Assembly (NCBI RefSeq): GCF_030151085.1
Contig: NZ_JASLER010000047.1
Span: 1-64,000 of the forward strand
Source of the DNA: Bacteroides sp.
Lineage (GTDB): Bacteria > Bacteroidota > Bacteroidia > Bacteroidales > Bacteroidaceae
Length of the DNA: 64,000 bases
Reading direction: 5' to 3'
The position numbers and the translations under genes were made by a program. This document shows positions 1-7,702 of the stretch, piece by piece. The notes under the pieces are model-generated. The model was not told where the DNA came from. It saw only the letters and a program-made list of their open reading frames with translations, and searched no databases. Numbering within the stretch: position 1 is the first letter of the stretch; each line of letters starts with the position of its first letter.

Positions 1-522
1 TTCTTCAATTTCACCACTGTTCATTTTCTGGAACAGTTCAAGGGTTTCATTGATGGGGCGGTCACGATAAGGACTGTTTACTCCCGGTTGTGTGGGGGTA
101 CCTTTTTGAGCGGCAATCTGTTCGGATGTCTGCTCGTCTATATATGCTTTACCTTCTTTAATGAGATGAATGGCGAAATCCCATAATTGTTGAAAATAGT
201 CGGAAGCGTAGTATTCGTTACCCCACTGGTAGCCCAGCCATTGGATATCTTCCTTGATGGCTTCTACATATTCTACATCTTCTTTGGTGGGATTGGTATC
301 ATCGAAACGCAGGTTGCAGACGCCACCATGAGCAGCAGCGATACCGAAATCAAGGCAAATGGCCTTGGCGTGTCCGATGTGAAGATAACCGTTAGGCTCC
401 GGCGGGAAACGTGTTTGTACTTTTCCACCGTTTTTACCTTCTTTTAAATCGTTTACTACTATTTGCTCTATGAAGTTCAGGCTTTTCTTTTCACCTGTTT
501 CTTCGCTTTTCATTTCTGCCAT
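1..522 (-). CDS. glnS: Glutaminyl-tRNA synthetase, N-terminal part (cut by window edge)
   Basis: This class I aminoacyl-tRNA synthetase charges tRNA-Gln in the cytoplasm. Only the first 174 codons are in the window; the 3' end lies outside. The reading frame is open throughout and shows the class I signature PPEPNGYLHIGHAKAI with the ATP-binding HIGH motif at residues 48-51, followed by an LRFDDTNP segment typical of the GlnRS/GluRS group. The GlnRS form of the first motif (PEPNGYLHIGH) favours glnS over gltX. Translation starts at MAEMKSEE; Met4 is an alternative. A TATTTTTG -7 box lies 30 bases upstream of the start on the same strand, in the short gap after pstS, so the gene probably has its own promoter. 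Confidence 0.95.
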   Translation of the reverse strand, partial: MAEMKSEETGEKKSLNFIEQIVVNDLKEGKNGGKVQTRFPPEPNGYLHIGHAKAICLDFGIAAAHGGVCNLRFDDTNPTKEDVEYVEAIKEDIQWLGYQWGNEYYASDYFQQLWDFAIHLIKEGKAYIDEQTSEQIAAQKGTPTQPGVNSPYRDRPINETLELFQKMNSGEIEE

Positions 523-551
523 AATGCTATCAGTATAATCATTTTGTGGCA

Positions 552-559
552 CAAAAATA
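552..559 (-). promoter_or_regulatory. Bacteroides -7 box for glnS
   Basis: Reads TATTTTTG on the minus strand, matching the Bacteroides TAnnTTTG consensus. Transcription would begin around 545, giving a leader of about 23 bases before glnS. I see no clear TTG at -33. Confidence 0.5.
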
Positions 560-580
560 CGACTATTTTTTTGTATATTG

Positions 581-1396
581 TTATTTCACGGGAATATATC
601 CACTCTTTTTAATGATTTCTTGACCTGCAGGGGACAATATGAACTGAAGCAGAGGATTTGTTTGTTCAGAGTTTTTCTTGTTATAATAATAGAATAACGG
701 ACGTACAATGGGATAAGTTTTATTAATTGCATTTTCGAGTGTAGGAGTCGCAAAATGCTTATTATCGTATGATATGGCAAGTGGCTTGATGCGTGGAGAT
801 ACGTATGCAAGACCTACATACCCAATGGCTCCGCGAGTCTGACTGACAGATTGTATAATGGCTCCTGTTGCAGGCATGGAGAGACTGCTACTCATATAGT
901 TTTTGTTTTTCAGGACGCTTTCTTTGAAGAACTCGTATGTACCGGAGGAAGTTTCACGGGAGTAAACTACGATTTTACGATCATCGCCACCTACCTGTTT
1001 CCAGTTGGTGATTTTCCCCCTGAAGATATCTTCCAGCTGTTGACGTGTCAGTTGTTTCACAGGGTTGGAAGGATGAACCACAACGGCAAGTGCATCATAG
1101 GCAATAGGGACTTCTTCCAAATCTTCGCCGGCAGCTTTAGCTTTCATCTTTTCGCTGAACTTGATACCGCGGGATGCCATGGCAATATCCGTTGTTTCAT
1201 CTAGTAGGGCTGATATGCCTACACCTGTTCCTCCTCCGGTGACGGTGACACGTGCATTCGGATTTATAGCCATAAAACGTTCTGCAGTCTGTTGTGCGAT
1301 AGGAAGTACCGTATCACTACCTTTGATGCGTTGCGCCTGTATGCCGGTTGTGGCAGTAGTCAGGGCAAGTAATAAAAAAAATGTTCTTGCTTTCAT
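581..1396 (-). CDS. pstS: Phosphate ABC transporter substrate-binding protein PstS
   Basis: Periplasmic phosphate-binding protein that delivers phosphate to the PstCA permease. I take Met8 of the longest frame as start because MKARTFFLLLALTTATTG followed by IQAQ is a standard signal peptide with cleavage after AQA. The mature protein begins with IKGSDTVLP, and carries the phosphate-loop regions TGGGTGVGISAL and SRETSSGTYEFF of the PstS family. At about 271 residues it is shorter than the E. coli protein, as is common in Bacteroidetes. It is transcribed away from pstCAB-phoU, and the shared upstream region carries a Pho-box-like repeat. The PstC neighbour contains a degenerate copy of part of this protein's second lobe. 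Confidence 0.95.
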   Translation of the reverse strand: MKARTFFLLLALTTATTGIQAQRIKGSDTVLPIAQQTAERFMAINPNARVTVTGGGTGVGISALLDETTDIAMASRGIKFSEKMKAKAAGEDLEEVPIAYDALAVVVHPSNPVKQLTRQQLEDIFRGKITNWKQVGGDDRKIVVYSRETSSGTYEFFKESVLKNKNYMSSSLSMPATGAIIQSVSQTRGAIGYVGLAYVSPRIKPLAISYDNKHFATPTLENAINKTYPIVRPLFYYYNKKNSEQTNPLLQFILSPAGQEIIKKSGYIPVK

Positions 1397-1477
1397 ATTA
1401 AAGTTAGAATTATGCATGCTGCAAATTAAAACAATGAATATTACAATATTGTTACATAGATAGCGATCTTATTTATT

Positions 1478-1506
1478 GTAACAGGTTTGTAACAGGTTTG
1501 AAACAT
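1478..1506 (-). promoter_or_regulatory. Pho-box-like tandem heptamers between pstS and pstC
   Basis: On the minus strand this reads ATGTTTC-AAAC-CTGTTAC-AAAC-CTGTTAC: three heptamers repeated at exactly 11 bp. The E. coli PhoB box has the same geometry (CTGTCAT-type heptamers separated by 4 AT-rich bases). It lies in the divergent region controlling pstS and pstCAB-phoU. That a PhoB-like regulator binds here is inference. Confidence 0.55.
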
Positions 1507-1578
1507 TTCTTTCAAACGTTAGTCACATCATTTTAATAATTAGCTCGTTCCTTTGCATTCAGAAAATCAATAGGTAAC

Positions 1579-2763
1579 ATGAAAAAGATTTTTGAGAAGA
1601 TAGTAGAAGGTATATTGGCTTGTAGCGGATTTGTGACAAGCCTTACCATAGTGCTTATTGTCTTGTTTCTTTTTTCCGAAGCATTTGGCTTATTCAGCAG
1701 TAAAGTGATTGAAGAGGGTTATGTGCTGGCATTGAATAAAGATAATAAAGTGAGCGAGCTTTCTCCGACTCAGATAATGGGCGTTTTCGATGAAGAGATT
1801 ACAAACTGGAAGGAATTAGGTGGAAAAGATCTCCCTATTCAGCTTTTTCGTTTAGAAGATGCTACACATTACTTTACTGAAGAAGAACTTGGTGCTTCCT
1901 ACGAAAATGCGGGTGCTTGCATTACAAAGTTGGTAGAGAGTGAGCCGGGCATGATTGCTTTTGTGCCGCAACAATTCATAGTCCGACCGGACTCTGTACA
2001 TTTATTGAAAGACAATACGATTTCAGTAAAAGATGTTTTTGCTGGTGCTGAATGGTTCCCAACCGCCACTCCTGCTGCACAATTCGGCTTTCTGCCATTG
2101 ATAACGGGAACTCTATGGGTCAGCCTCTTTGCAATTATTTTTGCTCTCCCGTTCGGTTTGGCAGTTGCTATTTATATGTCCGAAGTCGCAAACTTCAAAA
2201 TACGAAATCTATTGAAACCCGTTATTGAGCTATTGAGTGGTATTCCTTCGGTGGTATATGGTTTCTTTGGATTGATAGTCATTGTACCTTTCTTGCAGAA
2301 CGTTTTCGATTTACCGGTGGGAGAGAGTGGGCTGGCAGGTAGTATCGTGCTGGCAATTATGGCATTGCCTACCATTATAACGGTGACGGAAGATGCTATG
2401 CGCAATTGTCCGCGAGCTATGCGCGAAGCTAGTCTTGCACTGGGTGCGTCGCAATGGCAGACTATATATAAGGTAGTAATACCTTATTCTATATCAGGTA
2501 TTACATCCGGTGTAGTGCTGGGTATTGGGCGTGCTATAGGAGAAACGATGGCGGTATTGATGGTAACCGGTAATGCAGCTGTAATCCCTCATACCATTCT
2601 GGAACCCTTACGTACTATTCCTGCAACAATTGCTGCGGAGTTGGGAGAAGCTCCTGCAGGCGGTCCTCACTATGAGGCACTTTTCTTACTGGGTGTAGTG
2701 TTGTTCTTTATCAGTTTGCTGATTAATTTTACGGTAGAAGCCGTGTCATCTAAACGAAAATGA
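1579..2763 (+). CDS. pstC: Phosphate ABC permease PstC with an embedded PstS-like lobe
   Basis: Inner-membrane permease subunit for phosphate import. TM1 is at residues 18-37; the ABC permease core starts near residue 172 and contains the family motif around EASLALGASQWQTI. Between them lies a periplasmic segment, residues about 45-145, that aligns by eye with the second lobe of the neighbouring PstS: LSPTQIMGVFDEEITNWKEL here matches LTRQQLEDIFRGKITNWKQV in PstS, and the GMIAFVPQQF region matches GAIGYVGLAY. The phosphate-contact SSGT loop is not preserved. At 394 residues it is about 100 longer than typical PstC. It begins a pstC-pstA-pstB-phoU run; the -7-like TTCCTTTG at 1548-1555 is a plausible promoter. 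Confidence 0.93.
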   Translation: MKKIFEKIVEGILACSGFVTSLTIVLIVLFLFSEAFGLFSSKVIEEGYVLALNKDNKVSELSPTQIMGVFDEEITNWKELGGKDLPIQLFRLEDATHYFTEEELGASYENAGACITKLVESEPGMIAFVPQQFIVRPDSVHLLKDNTISVKDVFAGAEWFPTATPAAQFGFLPLITGTLWVSLFAIIFALPFGLAVAIYMSEVANFKIRNLLKPVIELLSGIPSVVYGFFGLIVIVPFLQNVFDLPVGESGLAGSIVLAIMALPTIITVTEDAMRNCPRAMREASLALGASQWQTIYKVVIPYSISGITSGVVLGIGRAIGETMAVLMVTGNAAVIPHTILEPLRTIPATIAAELGEAPAGGPHYEALFLLGVVLFFISLLINFTVEAVSSKRK

Positions 2764-3626
2764 GTATGATAAACAAGAAGCATCTTTCACAAAATATAGC
2801 GTTCGGTTTGTTCCGCTTACTTAGCTTGAGCGTGGTAGTGGTACTTTTCGCTATTCTTGGTTTCATTATATATAAAGGTATAGGCGTTATTAATTGGGAG
2901 TTTCTAACTACCGCTCCAACAGATGGTATGACTGCCGGTGGTATATGGCCTGCCATTGTGGGTACTTTCTACTTGATGGTAGGTAGTGCGCTCTTTGCTT
3001 TCCCGATAGGAGTAATGAGTGGTATCTATATGAACGAATATGCTCCGAAAGGATGGGTTGTACGTTTTATCCGTATGATGACGAATAACTTGAGTGGTAT
3101 TCCTTCCATCGTATTCGGATTATTTGGTATGGCCTTATTTGTTAAATACATGGATTTTGGAGATAGTATTTTGGCAGGTTCACTCACGTTGGGGTTGCTT
3201 AGTATGCCGTTGGTAATACGTACCACTGAAGAAGCATTGAAAGCCATACCTGATAATTTGCGTGAAGGCAGTCGCGCATTAGGGGCTACCAAACTTCAAA
3301 CGATTTGGCATGTTATTCTACCGATGGGGATGCCCAATATCATAACCGGATTGATTTTGGCATTGGGACGTGTGTCCGGCGAAACGGCACCTATCCTCTT
3401 TACATGTGCTGCATATTTCTTGCCACAGCTACCGGATAGCATACTTAGTCAATGTATGGCATTGCCCTATCATTTGTATGTCATTGCTACCAGCGGCACA
3501 AATATGGAAGCCCAGCTCCCCATAGCATACGGCACTGCTTTGGTATTGATTGTAATCATTCTCTTGGTTAATCTGTTGGCAAATGCTTTGCGGAAATACT
3601 TTGAGAAGAAAATAAAAATGAACTAA
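2760..3626 (+). CDS. pstA: Phosphate ABC permease PstA
   Basis: Second transmembrane subunit of the phosphate importer. Its start codon overlaps the pstC stop (ATGA), showing translational coupling; Met3 is an alternative. The protein has an N-terminal helix at about 18-38, a permease core with LREGSRALGATKLQTIWHV as the ATPase-contact loop, and a final helix near 258-278. Length (288) is usual for PstA. There is no PstS-like insertion, unlike in PstC. pstB follows after 33 bases. Confidence 0.95.
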   Translation: MSMINKKHLSQNIAFGLFRLLSLSVVVVLFAILGFIIYKGIGVINWEFLTTAPTDGMTAGGIWPAIVGTFYLMVGSALFAFPIGVMSGIYMNEYAPKGWVVRFIRMMTNNLSGIPSIVFGLFGMALFVKYMDFGDSILAGSLTLGLLSMPLVIRTTEEALKAIPDNLREGSRALGATKLQTIWHVILPMGMPNIITGLILALGRVSGETAPILFTCAAYFLPQLPDSILSQCMALPYHLYVIATSGTNMEAQLPIAYGTALVLIVIILLVNLLANALRKYFEKKIKMN

Positions 3627-3659
3627 TTTAAATTGTACATTCTAAAATCGAACAATAAA

Positions 3660-4415
3660 ATGGAGAATAAGATAGAAACCCGTGAAGTCAACTTTTGGTA
3701 TGGCGATTTCCATGCCTTGAAGGGGATCAGTATGGATATTGAAGAGAAGTCCGTAGTTGCCTTTATTGGTCCGTCGGGGTGTGGTAAATCTACCTTCCTT
3801 CGTCTGCTGAATCGGATGAATGATTTGATTCCCAATACCCGCCTGACCGGAGAAATCCGAATAGACGGACAGAATATTTATGGAAAAGGAGTCCAGGTAG
3901 ATGAACTTCGCAAGAATGTAGGCATGGTATTCCAGCGACCCAACCCCTTCCCGAAAAGTATCTTTGAGAATGTAGCATACGGTCTTCGGGTAAATGGCAT
4001 CACTGATAACTCCTTTATTCGCCAGCGAGTAGAGGAGACTTTGAAGGGTGCAGCCCTTTGGGATGAAGTAAAGGACAAACTGAAAGTTTCTGCATACGCT
4101 CTTTCCGGCGGTCAGCAACAACGTCTTTGCATAGCCCGTGCCATGGCGGTTTCACCTTCTGTTTTGTTGATGGACGAACCGGCCTCTGCACTCGATCCTA
4201 TCTCCACAGCTAAAATAGAAGAACTTATTCACGAGTTGAAAAAGCAATATACAATAGTTATAGTAACACACAATATGCAGCAAGCGGCACGTGTCAGTGA
4301 TAAAACAGCTTTCTTCTATTTGGGTGAGATGGTCGAATTCGACGAAACCAAGAAAATATTTACGCATCCTAATAAGATAGAAACACAGAATTATATCACA
4401 GGGCGTTTCGGGTAG
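3660..4415 (+). CDS. pstB: Phosphate ABC transporter ATPase PstB
   Basis: Cytoplasmic ATPase powering PstCA. It has Walker A GPSGCGKST, the Q-loop region VGMVFQRPNPFPKSIFENV typical of PstB, signature ALSGGQQQRLCIARAM, Walker B VLLMDEPASALD and the switch histidine in VTHNMQQA. I chose the ATG start MENKIETREV, which gives 251 residues, the family's usual length; an upstream TTG would add nine unconserved residues. It is followed by a 186-base gap holding a 22-bp-period palindrome array, then phoU. Confidence 0.96.
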   Translation: MENKIETREVNFWYGDFHALKGISMDIEEKSVVAFIGPSGCGKSTFLRLLNRMNDLIPNTRLTGEIRIDGQNIYGKGVQVDELRKNVGMVFQRPNPFPKSIFENVAYGLRVNGITDNSFIRQRVEETLKGAALWDEVKDKLKVSAYALSGGQQQRLCIARAMAVSPSVLLMDEPASALDPISTAKIEELIHELKKQYTIVIVTHNMQQAARVSDKTAFFYLGEMVEFDETKKIFTHPNKIETQNYITGRFG

Positions 4416-4450
4416 CGCCGTCTATTTTTGGTGTGGCTATATCCCATCTT

Positions 4451-4534
4451 TTGCCATCGTATTGGCAAAGTTTTGCCAACACGATGGCAAGGTCTTGCCA
4501 ATACGATGGCAAAGCTTTGCCACTTCAATGGCAA
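4451..4534. repeat. 22-bp-period palindrome array A (TTGCCA-N6-TGGCAA x4)
   Basis: Four 18-bp units start at 4451, 4473, 4495 and 4517, each TTGCCA-N6-TGGCAA, separated by 4-bp spacers AGTT, GGTC and AGCT. Every unit is an inverted repeat, and neighbouring units can also pair. It fills most of the pstB-phoU gap. The geometry (18+4, four units) is identical to arrays at 14738, 29512 and 44641 although the sequence is different. Function unknown; mRNA hairpins separating pstB from phoU or an array of dimer-binding sites are both possible. Confidence 0.9.
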
Positions 4535-4601
4535 GAATTAATAGAAAGCTAAGTAGAATTCTCCATTTATAGTAATAAAGTAATTTTAAAATAGAAACAT
4601 T

Positions 4602-5297
4602 ATGGTAAAGTTTATCGAATCGGAACTCGTCTTACTGAAGAAGGAAATAGACGAAATGTGGACCTTAGTCTATAATCAGCTCGACCGTGCAGGAGAAGCC
4701 GTGCTTACTATGGACCGTGAACTGGCACAACAAGTACTAGTGCGTGAACGTCGCGTTAATGCCTTTGAATTAAAAATAGACAGTGATGTCGAAGATATTA
4801 TTGCTCTTTATAATCCGGTTGCCATCGACCTGCGTTTTGTCCTCGCCATGCTGAAAATAAACACTAATCTGGAACGTTTGGGTGACTTTGCCGAAGGTAT
4901 CGCACGTTTTGCCATTAACTGTACAGAGCCTGCTTTGGATGGTGATTTAGTGAAGAAACTTCGTCTGGAAGAGATGGTTTCCGAAGTACTTTCTATGCTC
5001 GAACTTGCTAAGACTGCTCTTAAAGATGAGAGTCAGGAACTAGCCACAGCTGTATTTGCTAAAGATAACTTAGTAGATGAAATCAATGCTCATGCCACAG
5101 CTGTTCTTTCAGAATATATCAGTGAACATCCGGACAGTGTGCTTGCCTGTTTAAATCTGGTTAGTGTCTTCCGTAAACTAGAACGCTCCGGAGACCATAT
5201 CACGAATATTGCCGAGGAAATTGTCTTCTTTATTGATGCCAAAGTGTTAAAACATAGTGGTAAAACAGACGAACAATATCCAAATGATAAGAAATAA
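4602..5297 (+). CDS. phoU: Phosphate signalling protein PhoU
   Basis: Peripheral cytoplasmic regulator that couples Pst transport to phosphate signalling. The 231 residues form the two helical-bundle repeats expected: an N-terminal half with NAFELKIDSDVEDIIALYNP and a C-terminal half with LVDEINAHATAVLSEY, each with the acidic metal-binding pattern of the family, plus LERLGDFAEGIARFA and LERSGDHITNIAEEIVF. Last gene of the pst run. The 354 bases downstream contain no gene but hold an orphan promoter-terminator unit. Confidence 0.95.
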   Translation: MVKFIESELVLLKKEIDEMWTLVYNQLDRAGEAVLTMDRELAQQVLVRERRVNAFELKIDSDVEDIIALYNPVAIDLRFVLAMLKINTNLERLGDFAEGIARFAINCTEPALDGDLVKKLRLEEMVSEVLSMLELAKTALKDESQELATAVFAKDNLVDEINAHATAVLSEYISEHPDSVLACLNLVSVFRKLERSGDHITNIAEEIVFFIDAKVLKHSGKTDEQYPNDKK

Positions 5298-5444
5298 GCT
5301 AAATTTTAGGATAATTTTAGGGTTTAATCGAAAATAACCCTATATTTGTCCATTGAAAACGATTGCAGGTGTAGAAAAGTGCTTTGAAATGATAATAAAA
5401 TCAAAAGATTCTTCAAAAAGATGTTATAAGACATGTTTTTTAAT

Positions 5445-5476
5445 TTGGTTAGTATCACGAAAAGCCGCTATATTTG
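5445..5476 (+). promoter_or_regulatory. Strong Bacteroides promoter of the small-RNA candidate
   Basis: TTG at 5445-5447, 21 bases, then TATATTTG at 5469-5476, an excellent match to the TTG-N19-21-TAnnTTTG consensus. The predicted start is near 5483. A second, weaker TATATTTG lies at 5341-5348 without a TTG. Confidence 0.65.
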
Positions 5477-5482
5477 CAACGT

Positions 5483-5572
5483 TATCCTGAAAACAATCTT
5501 TTTACCTTAAAAAAAAACTAATACCTATTGAAAACTGAAAAATGGGGCTTTGTGAAAAGCTCCATTTTTTTT
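5483..5572 (+). ncRNA. Candidate small RNA of about 90 nt between phoU and ribE
   Basis: A consensus promoter starts transcription near 5483 and an intrinsic terminator ends it: ATGGGGCTTT-TGTGA-AAAGCTCCAT followed by eight T at 5541-5572. No reading frame of any size lies between. ribE has its own promoter beyond the terminator, so this is not its leader. The alternative is that the terminator simply ends readthrough from phoU. I do not recognise an Rfam family. Confidence 0.5.
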
Positions 5573-5595
5573 GTGCCTATATGAAGTCATTTTCG

Positions 5596-5603
5596 TATCT
5601 TTG
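5596..5603 (+). promoter_or_regulatory. Bacteroides -7 box for ribE
   Basis: TATCTTTG with TTG 22 bases upstream (5571-5573), 48 bases before the ribE start and just after the preceding terminator. It gives a leader of about 40 bases. No FMN riboswitch is visible. Confidence 0.6.
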
Positions 5604-5651
5604 TCAGGAAGAAAATCATTAATAGAAAACTGCTAAATTATAGATAGACTT

Positions 5652-6254
5652 ATGTTTTCCGGAATAGTAGAAGAATGTGCCACATTGGTGGCAATGGTTA
5701 AAGACCAGGAGAATGTACATTTCACTTTTAAATGTTCATTCGTAAATGAATTGAAAATCGATCAGAGTGTTTCTCACAATGGTGTGTGTCTTACAGTTGT
5801 CAGTATGACGGACGAAACCTATACGGTTACTGCTATGAAGGAAACTTTGGATCGCTCCAACTTAGGATTACTGAAAGTGGGAGATGAGGTGAATGTTGAG
5901 CGTAGCATGATGATGAACGGACGTCTGGATGGACATATTGTTCAAGGGCATGTGGACCAAACAGCTAACTGTATCGATATAAAGGATGCAGAAGGCAGCT
6001 ATTATTTTACTTTTCAATATGCTTTTGATAAGGAAATGGCAACTCGTGGTTATATAACAGTAGATAAAGGTTCGGTAACAGTGAATGGTGTGAGTCTGAC
6101 TGTATGTAATCCTACTGACAACACTTTCCAGGTAGCTATAATCCCTTATACATTTGAACATACTAACTTCCATACTTTCAAAGTAGGAAGCGTGGTTAAC
6201 TTGGAGTTTGATATCATTGGCAAGTATATCAGTCGTATGATACAATATAAATAG
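5652..6254 (+). CDS. ribE: Riboflavin synthase, alpha subunit
   Basis: Dismutates two 6,7-dimethyl-8-ribityllumazine molecules to riboflavin and the pyrimidine precursor. The two homologous lumazine-binding barrels are visible: MFSGIVEE at the N-terminus with VSHNGVCLTVV, and a second copy with GHVDQTANC and VNGVSLTVCNPTDNTFQVAIIP. Length of 200 is standard. It stands alone, with its own promoter and a shared bidirectional terminator, so it is not in a rib operon here. Confidence 0.96.
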   Translation: MFSGIVEECATLVAMVKDQENVHFTFKCSFVNELKIDQSVSHNGVCLTVVSMTDETYTVTAMKETLDRSNLGLLKVGDEVNVERSMMMNGRLDGHIVQGHVDQTANCIDIKDAEGSYYFTFQYAFDKEMATRGYITVDKGSVTVNGVSLTVCNPTDNTFQVAIIPYTFEHTNFHTFKVGSVVNLEFDIIGKYISRMIQYK

Positions 6255-6276
6255 AGATACCGATAAGTACTTCTTA

Positions 6277-6320
6277 AAAGAAAAAACGTCTACTTCTTGG
6301 AAGCAGACGTTTTTTCTTTT
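6277..6320. terminator. Bidirectional terminator between ribE and the metalloprotease
   Basis: GAAAAAACGTCT...AGACGTTTTTTC hairpin with A/T runs on both sides, in the convergent gap. It can end transcription from either strand. Confidence 0.85.
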
Positions 6321-7612
6321 TATTTAATAGTACGTGCCGGTGGAATAGGAGCATCCATTATTGCACGAGTATTTGGCTGATCGTACTTAGGACCCGGTAT
6401 TAGCGGACTGTAATACAAAACGTGGCGCATGCGCTCGCGTTGGTCAGGAGTGAATTCGTTACCCCAAGTCCAAACGTAGTCCATGATATTGCGCGAAGAG
6501 AATTCGCTGCCTGTGATACTGGTACGTTTTATTAATTCGGAAAACTTCCTGTCTTTCGATGGTGTAGTTGTATTGTACACATCCAACCATTCTTCATACC
6601 CTTTGCGGTCGTAGTTTGGGGTGTCTTCACAATAATCGGTATCCTCACGCCAACTTATCTTTTTTTCCTCATTATCCACTCCAAAAGCATGATACAAACC
6701 GATGTAGTGAGCTAGCTCATGAGCGATTGTTACGGTTATATCAGCGGGGTCAGCGTAACCATACTCCGGCATCCGGTCAATGTAACTATTATTGATAGAT
6801 ACGCAGTGAGGATAATCCAATTTGGAGTTGGCAAAGTATCTGTCTCCGCTATAGAGGCCGTCCAGTGGGTGGCGGGAAGATGCGTAAGGAATGTAAGATA
6901 TACCTAAAACATTATCTTCTTCAAATGTATAGAGAAAGATGTTGATGTATTTGTTTAGATCCCATAGTAAAGGAATAGCTTCTTTATTATCTGCACTCAT
7001 AAAGTCGTCGCAGCTCATCACCGGAGTACTCCATTTGATACGGTTTATACCGGGTTCGGCAAGGGTTTTTCCATTAGGATCCGTGGTAGCCATTACGAAT
7101 TCAAGATTGAGGTTGACACTTTGCTTTTCTTTATCGCCATCATCGAATGTATTGGCGTATTTCTGATTACAGATACTGATGATTTGGGCTAGCAAATCTG
7201 CGTTAGGGTTTTGATTTGCATCGTTTGCATTAGTGTATAGGACATGGAAAATGACTGGTAACTTATAATGGTTTTCAGCATCTTGGGTGACTTTAACTTT
7301 GAGGGTGACGGTAGGGGCAGTGATAGTAAGGATAGCATTTCGTTCCTGAGAACTCTCGTTGGAAGTGAGGTGGATACTCAATGTAGCTTTGCCGGTACCT
7401 TGTAGCTTATTGGGTACGCACCAAGTGGCGTCACTGCTGACTTCCCAATTATCTTGACTGTTAATCTCAAGAGTAATGTCTGTTTCGGTAGACGCTACAT
7501 CGAACGAATTGGCGGAAAGAGTCATCTTATCGACATCGTTATCTTCCTTACATGCTCCAACTGCGAAAAGTAGGAGAATAGATAATATCAGAAATAAAGG
7601 ATTGGTTTTCAT
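6320..7612 (-). CDS. Surface-type BACON-domain zinc metalloprotease lipoprotein
   Basis: Probable secreted zinc protease. The signal peptide ends in the lipobox VGAC with Cys21, followed at once by KEDND, the Lys-plus-acidic pattern that in Bacteroidetes directs lipoproteins to the outer surface. Residues about 30-112 form a BACON-type beta-sandwich (NSQDNWEVSSDATWC, then TITAPTVTLKVKVTQ). The catalytic domain carries HELAHYIGLYH at 298-308, the extended zinc motif HExxHxxGxxH, which places it among metzincin-like peptidases (M43-like). Substrate unknown; BACON domains often accompany glycan or mucin-directed proteins. It has its own -7 box upstream. Confidence 0.85.
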   Translation of the reverse strand: MKTNPLFLILSILLLFAVGACKEDNDVDKMTLSANSFDVASTETDITLEINSQDNWEVSSDATWCVPNKLQGTGKATLSIHLTSNESSQERNAILTITAPTVTLKVKVTQDAENHYKLPVIFHVLYTNANDANQNPNADLLAQIISICNQKYANTFDDGDKEKQSVNLNLEFVMATTDPNGKTLAEPGINRIKWSTPVMSCDDFMSADNKEAIPLLWDLNKYINIFLYTFEEDNVLGISYIPYASSRHPLDGLYSGDRYFANSKLDYPHCVSINNSYIDRMPEYGYADPADITVTIAHELAHYIGLYHAFGVDNEEKKISWREDTDYCEDTPNYDRKGYEEWLDVYNTTTPSKDRKFSELIKRTSITGSEFSSRNIMDYVWTWGNEFTPDQRERMRHVLYYSPLIPGPKYDQPNTRAIMDAPIPPARTIK

Positions 7613-7638
7613 GAAATTTAAAAATTAAACTGTTTGGG

Positions 7639-7646
7639 CAAAGATA
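7639..7646 (-). promoter_or_regulatory. Bacteroides -7 box for the metalloprotease gene
   Basis: Reads TATCTTTG on the minus strand, 26 bases before the start codon. No clear -33 TTG. Confidence 0.5.
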
Positions 7647-7702
7647 ACTCTTTTCCTAATTAAACAGAATAATTCTTTCATTAGTTCGGGCTATTCTGCA
7701 AT

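Noticed and set aside
4451..4534. Array A as CRISPR or phage attachment site
   Set aside because: Units are 18 bp plus 4 bp spacers with the sequence inside units varying; there is no constant repeat with unique 30-bp spacers, and no cas genes.
5298..5651. FMN riboswitch upstream of ribE
   Set aside because: The conserved RFN-type elements are not present; the structure seen is a terminator of an upstream unit.
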